44,222 bases of DNA from Thermoproteota archaeon. Its GTDB lineage: Archaea > Korarchaeota > Korarchaeia > Korarchaeales > Korarchaeaceae. Numbering within the stretch: position 1 is the stretch's first letter; the number at the start of each line of letters is the position of its first letter. Position numbers and translations under genes: made by a program. The notes beneath the pieces were generated by a model. That model ran no database searches. It was not told where the DNA came from and saw only the letters and a list, made by a program, of their open reading frames with translations. The stretch spans positions 1-44,222 of the forward strand of contig JAOZGJ010000079.1 of assembly GCA_027491785.1 (NCBI GenBank), read 5' to 3'. Shown one piece after another: positions 40,917 to 44,222 of this stretch.

Positions 40917-41633
40917 CTAGCTTCTTTTCATAACCTTCTCATACCACTTGGGGTGATGCTCTTTAACGAAATCCTCAGGTAATTCCCCGCTATCAAACAT
41001 CGCTTCTATCATAGGTCTATGCTCCGGAAGCAGTGTAGCTAGGTAAACATGTATTGTGAGACCTATAACGGCTATGTAAAAGCCTATATCATGCAGGATA
41101 TGGGCTATGAGAACCGTGTTTATATCGAAAAAGTCCTTAAACCATAGTACTATGCCTGTAGAGAACATCCAGATCATCCCGATTATAACAACCCAAGTCC
41201 AGAGCTTCTGACCTAGATTATATTTACCGAAACTCCTTCTCCTCTTATGGAGATAGTAGTCTATAAGGTCCCTAACCCCCCCACTAAAGCAACTCCAGCT
41301 CCAGCATTCTGGCCATATTTCCCAAGTCCTTATCCTAAATAGCTCTAATATAGCGTAAGGGATTAAAACTGAAGCTAAGCCAAAGGCAGATAACCTGTGA
41401 ATCCACCTCGCTATTTCAAGTCCCATAGAGAAGGGTTCGTAGGCTCCTTTAAACAGCACGGAGAATGGATATTCCAAAGCCAAGGCTATCCACCCGAAAA
41501 GCTCCTTGTGAATCAGAGGAAGACCTGTTATTACAAACGCCGCAGTGAAATGAACTAGGTGTATATGGACCCATCTCTGAGCCTTCGAGAACGCTTTAAT
41601 CATCCTCTCCTTACTAATAACCACCAGACTCAT
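40917..41633 (-). CDS. Cytochrome b subunit of membrane-bound Mo oxidoreductase (FdnI-like)
   Basis: Membrane cytochrome b of 238 aa, four helices, as in formate dehydrogenase-N gamma subunits. Candidate heme-ligand histidines lie in RWVHIHLVHF (helix 1), ARWIHRLSAFG and HILHDIGFYIAVIGLTIHVYLA. The end DSGELPEDFVKEHHPKWYE is the C-terminal tail seen in FdnI proteins. It transfers electrons between the Fe-S subunit and the quinone pool. Its ATG overlaps the Fe-S subunit stop (ATGA). Confidence 0.9.
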   Translation of the reverse strand: MSLVVISKERMIKAFSKAQRWVHIHLVHFTAAFVITGLPLIHKELFGWIALALEYPFSVLFKGAYEPFSMGLEIARWIHRLSAFGLASVLIPYAILELFRIRTWEIWPECWSWSCFSGGVRDLIDYYLHKRRRSFGKYNLGQKLWTWVVIIGMIWMFSTGIVLWFKDFFDINTVLIAHILHDIGFYIAVIGLTIHVYLATLLPEHRPMIEAMFDSGELPEDFVKEHHPKWYEKVMKRS

Positions 41634-42496
41634 TGTTCAACCACCTCCTCAGCCTTTTCATGTTTTCCCTTCTCCTTGCTCTTAGAATGCCAGAACACCA
41701 AGTGACCTAGAACTCCTAAAACTGTGATGCCAGACAAAGCAAGTCCTATCTCCTTTATATAGCTCCTTACTTGAATCAAGAATATTGATTTACGCTTCGG
41801 GAATCCTAGCTCTTGTGGGCTAACTTCTTTGGGGAATACGTATATCCAAGAAGTTCCCCCAAGCTCATTTAAGCCAAATACAGGGTAACCTTCTTCCTTC
41901 AACTTTAAAGCCTTTGTCTTAATCTCAGGAAGAGTTCCAAACTGGAGTGCATTGGTTGGGCATGTTGAGACGCATGCGGGCTCAAGCCCTGCATCTATCC
42001 TATCGTAACAGAACCAGCATTTCGTTATCTCCTTAGTGTCCATATCGAAGACCGGGACTCCATAGGGACATGCTTCGATGCAGTACCTACAACCTATACA
42101 CTTAGCCGAATCCCATAGAACTCTACCTTTTTCATCCTTATACATGGCGCCAGTAGGACAGACAGCAACGCATGCAGGGTCTTCGCAGTGCATGCATTGT
42201 TTCTTAACGTTAAGGAGGAAACCATTGGGATACTGCCCTATCTCGTAGTTGGATATATATGTGAATGTATTGGCATCGAAGTCCGTCTTCCACGTATACG
42301 GCTCAGGCTTATTGCCCCACCATTCCTTGCATGCTATCTGGCAAGCCTTACAATCGACACATCTTCTAGTATCTACGAGAACTCCGTGGTGAACCGGTTC
42401 TCCAGCAGCCTTAGCTCCACTAGATTTACCTAGAATTGGAAGCAAAAGCACGGAAAAACTTGATTTCTTTAGGAATTCTCTCCTACTCAAATTCAT
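41630..42496 (-). CDS. Tat-exported four-cluster Fe-S subunit of Mo oxidoreductase
   Basis: 288 aa. The Tat signal SRREFLKKSSFSVLLLPILG begins at residue 4. The ferredoxin domain carries four cysteine groups (CVDCKACQIACKEW, CMHCEDPACVAVCPTG, CIGCRYCIEACPYG, CWFCYDRI ... CVSTCPTNAL), expected to bind four [4Fe-4S] clusters. One C-terminal helix (EIGLALSGITVLGVLGHLVFW) anchors it, as in FdnH. The Tat signal puts the complex outside the cytoplasm. GAGGTGAT lies 4 nt before ATG 42496. Confidence 0.93.
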   Translation of the reverse strand: MNLSRREFLKKSSFSVLLLPILGKSSGAKAAGEPVHHGVLVDTRRCVDCKACQIACKEWWGNKPEPYTWKTDFDANTFTYISNYEIGQYPNGFLLNVKKQCMHCEDPACVAVCPTGAMYKDEKGRVLWDSAKCIGCRYCIEACPYGVPVFDMDTKEITKCWFCYDRIDAGLEPACVSTCPTNALQFGTLPEIKTKALKLKEEGYPVFGLNELGGTSWIYVFPKEVSPQELGFPKRKSIFLIQVRSYIKEIGLALSGITVLGVLGHLVFWHSKSKEKGKHEKAEEVVEQ

Positions 42497-42505
42497 ACTA
42501 TCACC

Positions 42506-44222
42506 TCATGCCTTCACAACCCTAACCGTGGTCTCAAGCATCCAAGCGCCTGCTGACCAGTCCTTATTCTCTTTAACCAATTTTTCTGGTCTGGATGGCA
42601 GTAAGTAGCTCTCACTAGGCCACTTACCTCCATACCTGAGCATGGGGAACGTATGCCCGAAGTCGTGTTCAACAATAACGCAGTCAGGTCTCAAGATCTT
42701 AGTAAGCTTAGCCCTTATCTTTATCTTCCCATGGGGAGATTCCACATAGACCCAATCTCCATCTCTTATCCCCAGCTTCCTAGCTGTACCGTCATTGATC
42801 CAGCAGAATGGGCTTGGGAAAGCATCAAGTGAATAGGGGTTATCGCTCGTTACCGGACCGCTGTGCTTGTGTCCGGCCCACCTTCTCGTTAAGATGTAGA
42901 ACGGATAATCCTTTGAAGGTTTAGCATATCTTTCCTTCCATTTTGGAAGTGGATTGTAACCATACTTCTCGAAGACATTACTGTATATCTCTATCTTCCC
43001 AGATGGGGTGTTATATTTCTTCTTAGGTTTGTAAGGTACTTCTTTAACCCATATGCCATTGGGTATCTTCTCAAGCTCCTCTGAAGTTAGGCCTGCAGCT
43101 TTAGCGAAGGCTTCGTGGTAGTCATCGACCGTTACTGGCCTAAGCGGATTTCCATTCTCATCAGCGAGCCACCAGTATTTGGTGCCAAGCTTCTCGTCTA
43201 GCCTCTTTCCTAGTTCCATCAGGATATAAAGCCAGCCTCTAGTATCGTACAGCGGTGGAACTGGCTGTCTGGCCTTTAGTACATTATAACCAGGTTCGCC
43301 TAATTTACAGAAAGCTAATTCGGTATGTTTTTTCTCGAAGAATGTAGGGGTGGGTAGAACCAAATCAGCAAACCACATAAGCTCCTTAGGCATAGAATCT
43401 ACAAACACTATAAATTCAAGCTTCTTCAGGGCCTTAGCAACTTTCTGTGGATTAGGAAATGAGAGCAGGCCGTATCTCCTGAATATTGCCATTTTCAGGG
43501 GATAGGGATTTCCCTGAGTACCCTATCGGCTATGTTTGAGAATATGCCCACCTGCATCTTATTTACTAGGGGAAATTCATGTTTTCCGTCTATTGCACCT
43601 TTCTCCTCAGCTAACTTTGCTGTACTCGGAGGATCTTCAACAAACTTCAACTTTGGCTTTGGAGTCCATCCGAACGAGAAGGATGCTTCACCCCTCTCTA
43701 TCAATGGCTCCAACTAGAGCATTCAGGATCAACAAAGCTTGGGCTGTATAAAACCCGTTCGCATAGTTAGGACCTGTAGCATCCCTCTTATGGAAGGGAG
43801 CTATAGCTGGTTGATTATTGGGGTCACTAAACTCCCTAGCAATTCTCCTTATGGTATCAGCCGGTACACCGCTTATCTTTTCGGCCCATTTCGGTGTATA
43901 CTGGGAGAAATGCTTCCTGATTTCCCCTTCATGATCCTTGAAGTTAGTCCTGCTGTAAACATAGTCCCTATTAAACCTGTTCTCGCTGATTATGACATTT
44001 ATCATTGCTAGTATCACTGCTAAATCTGTTCCTGGCTTTATTGGAATCCATTCATGGGCTAAAGATCCAATCTTCCCTCTGAATGGATTGAAGACAACTA
44101 CCTTGGCATTATTATCGAATATGGAGCTTATTGCGTCCTGTGTCATGTTATTCTTGGCTCTATCAAGCTGATCCCAGCCGAAGGTAAGTATATATTTAGC
44201 TCCTTTAAGGTTAGCCCAAGGA
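42506..44222 (-). pseudogene. Molybdopterin oxidoreductase catalytic subunit, 5' partial, with two compensating frameshifts
   Basis: The C-terminal part of a CISM-type Mo/W-bis-MGD enzyme (formate dehydrogenase, polysulfide or thiosulfate reductase-like). The frame is open to the window edge (PWANLKGAKYILTFGWDQLD upstream of the ATG at 44146). It continues with VVVFNPFRGKIGSLAHEWIPIKPGTDLA to a TGA in GGGGTGA near 43688. The next 190 nt continue the homology in another frame (43690-43495), ending at CCCCTGA. The original frame then resumes (42506-43492) with YGLLSFPNPQKV, the substrate-funnel region and the C-terminal MopB domain (PFYILTRRWAGHKHSG, DGDWVYVESPHGKIK). Both shifts fall in runs of four G or four C (one extra G, one missing C), so a sequencing error is as likely as inactivation. 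The Mo-ligand region lies outside the window. Confidence 0.8.

Noticed and set aside
43739-44011. 90-codon plus-strand frame inside the Mo oxidoreductase gene
   Set aside because: The minus strand carries conserved MopB sequence through the same bases.

Overview
The window looks like a chromosomal segment of a thermophilic archaeon, most likely of the TACK group. A Korarchaeia-like lineage is possible, but there is no rRNA here to prove it. The archaeal signals are A/T-rich TATA boxes about 26 bp upstream of start codons with little or no leader (for example 4347, 12601, 17247-17281, 19971, 29904), ribosome binding sites of the GGAGGTGAT type inside operons, a tetraether-lipid synthase, an Nre-family DNA-repair protein, surface solute-binding proteins with Thr-rich stalks, and heavy use of AGA/AGG and ATA codons. 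No tRNA, rRNA, CRISPR array or insertion sequence was recognised.

Layout. 1-1113: 3' part of a polysaccharide flippase. 1201-5278 (minus): an SDR dehydrogenase, two overlapping MinD-type ATPases with inserted ferredoxin domains, a DUF59/SufT-type Fe-S assembly factor and a PfkB sugar/nucleoside kinase. 5427-7349: an anchored extracytoplasmic protein of unknown function and TrmO. 7401-15097: an amide/amino-acid utilisation block with a creatininase-family hydrolase, a complete branched-chain amino-acid-type ABC importer (livGFHM on minus, livK on plus) and a plant-type asparaginase/isoaspartyl peptidase. About 930 bp of AT-rich non-coding DNA with palindromes separates livG from livK. 15218-18055: DNA repair genes (exonuclease III, Nre protein, SPL-like radical SAM protein). 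18219-22298: a membrane protein, an adjacent NifX/ORP-like plus DUF5320-like pair, a PadR regulator, acylphosphatase, an HtpX-like protease and a second NifX/ORP-like protein. 22322-29648 (minus): CoA-disulfide reductase-type flavoprotein, a UbiA/MenA prenyltransferase, a 96-aa protein, the intein-containing tetraether synthase and threonine synthase. 29946-32617 (plus): an operon of a third NifX/ORP-like protein, a TetR regulator and a two-gene ABC transporter. 32643-39356 (minus): a dppABCDF peptide importer with a sixth coupled gene. 39655-40824: an MFS transporter. 40917-44222 (minus): a membrane-bound molybdopterin oxidoreductase (cytochrome b, Tat-exported four-cluster Fe-S subunit, catalytic subunit), with the catalytic gene carrying two compensating frameshifts and running off the edge.

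How it fits together. The gene set suggests an anaerobic heterotroph that imports amino acids and peptides (Liv, Dpp, asparaginase, creatininase homologue) and respires through a quinone (MenA) and a Mo-containing oxidoreductase, perhaps on sulfur compounds (CoA-disulfide/NADH-type flavoprotein).

Two themes stand out. First, the presumed tetraether lipid synthase is interrupted by a 457-aa LAGLIDADG intein placed exactly at the third cysteine of its radical-SAM cluster motif. Second, there is a dispersed set of ORP-like parts (two MinD-ferredoxin ATPases, three COG1433 NifX-like proteins and one DUF5320-like partner) without nitrogenase genes. One of these proteins leads a TetR-regulated ABC operon with an operator-like palindrome at its promoter.
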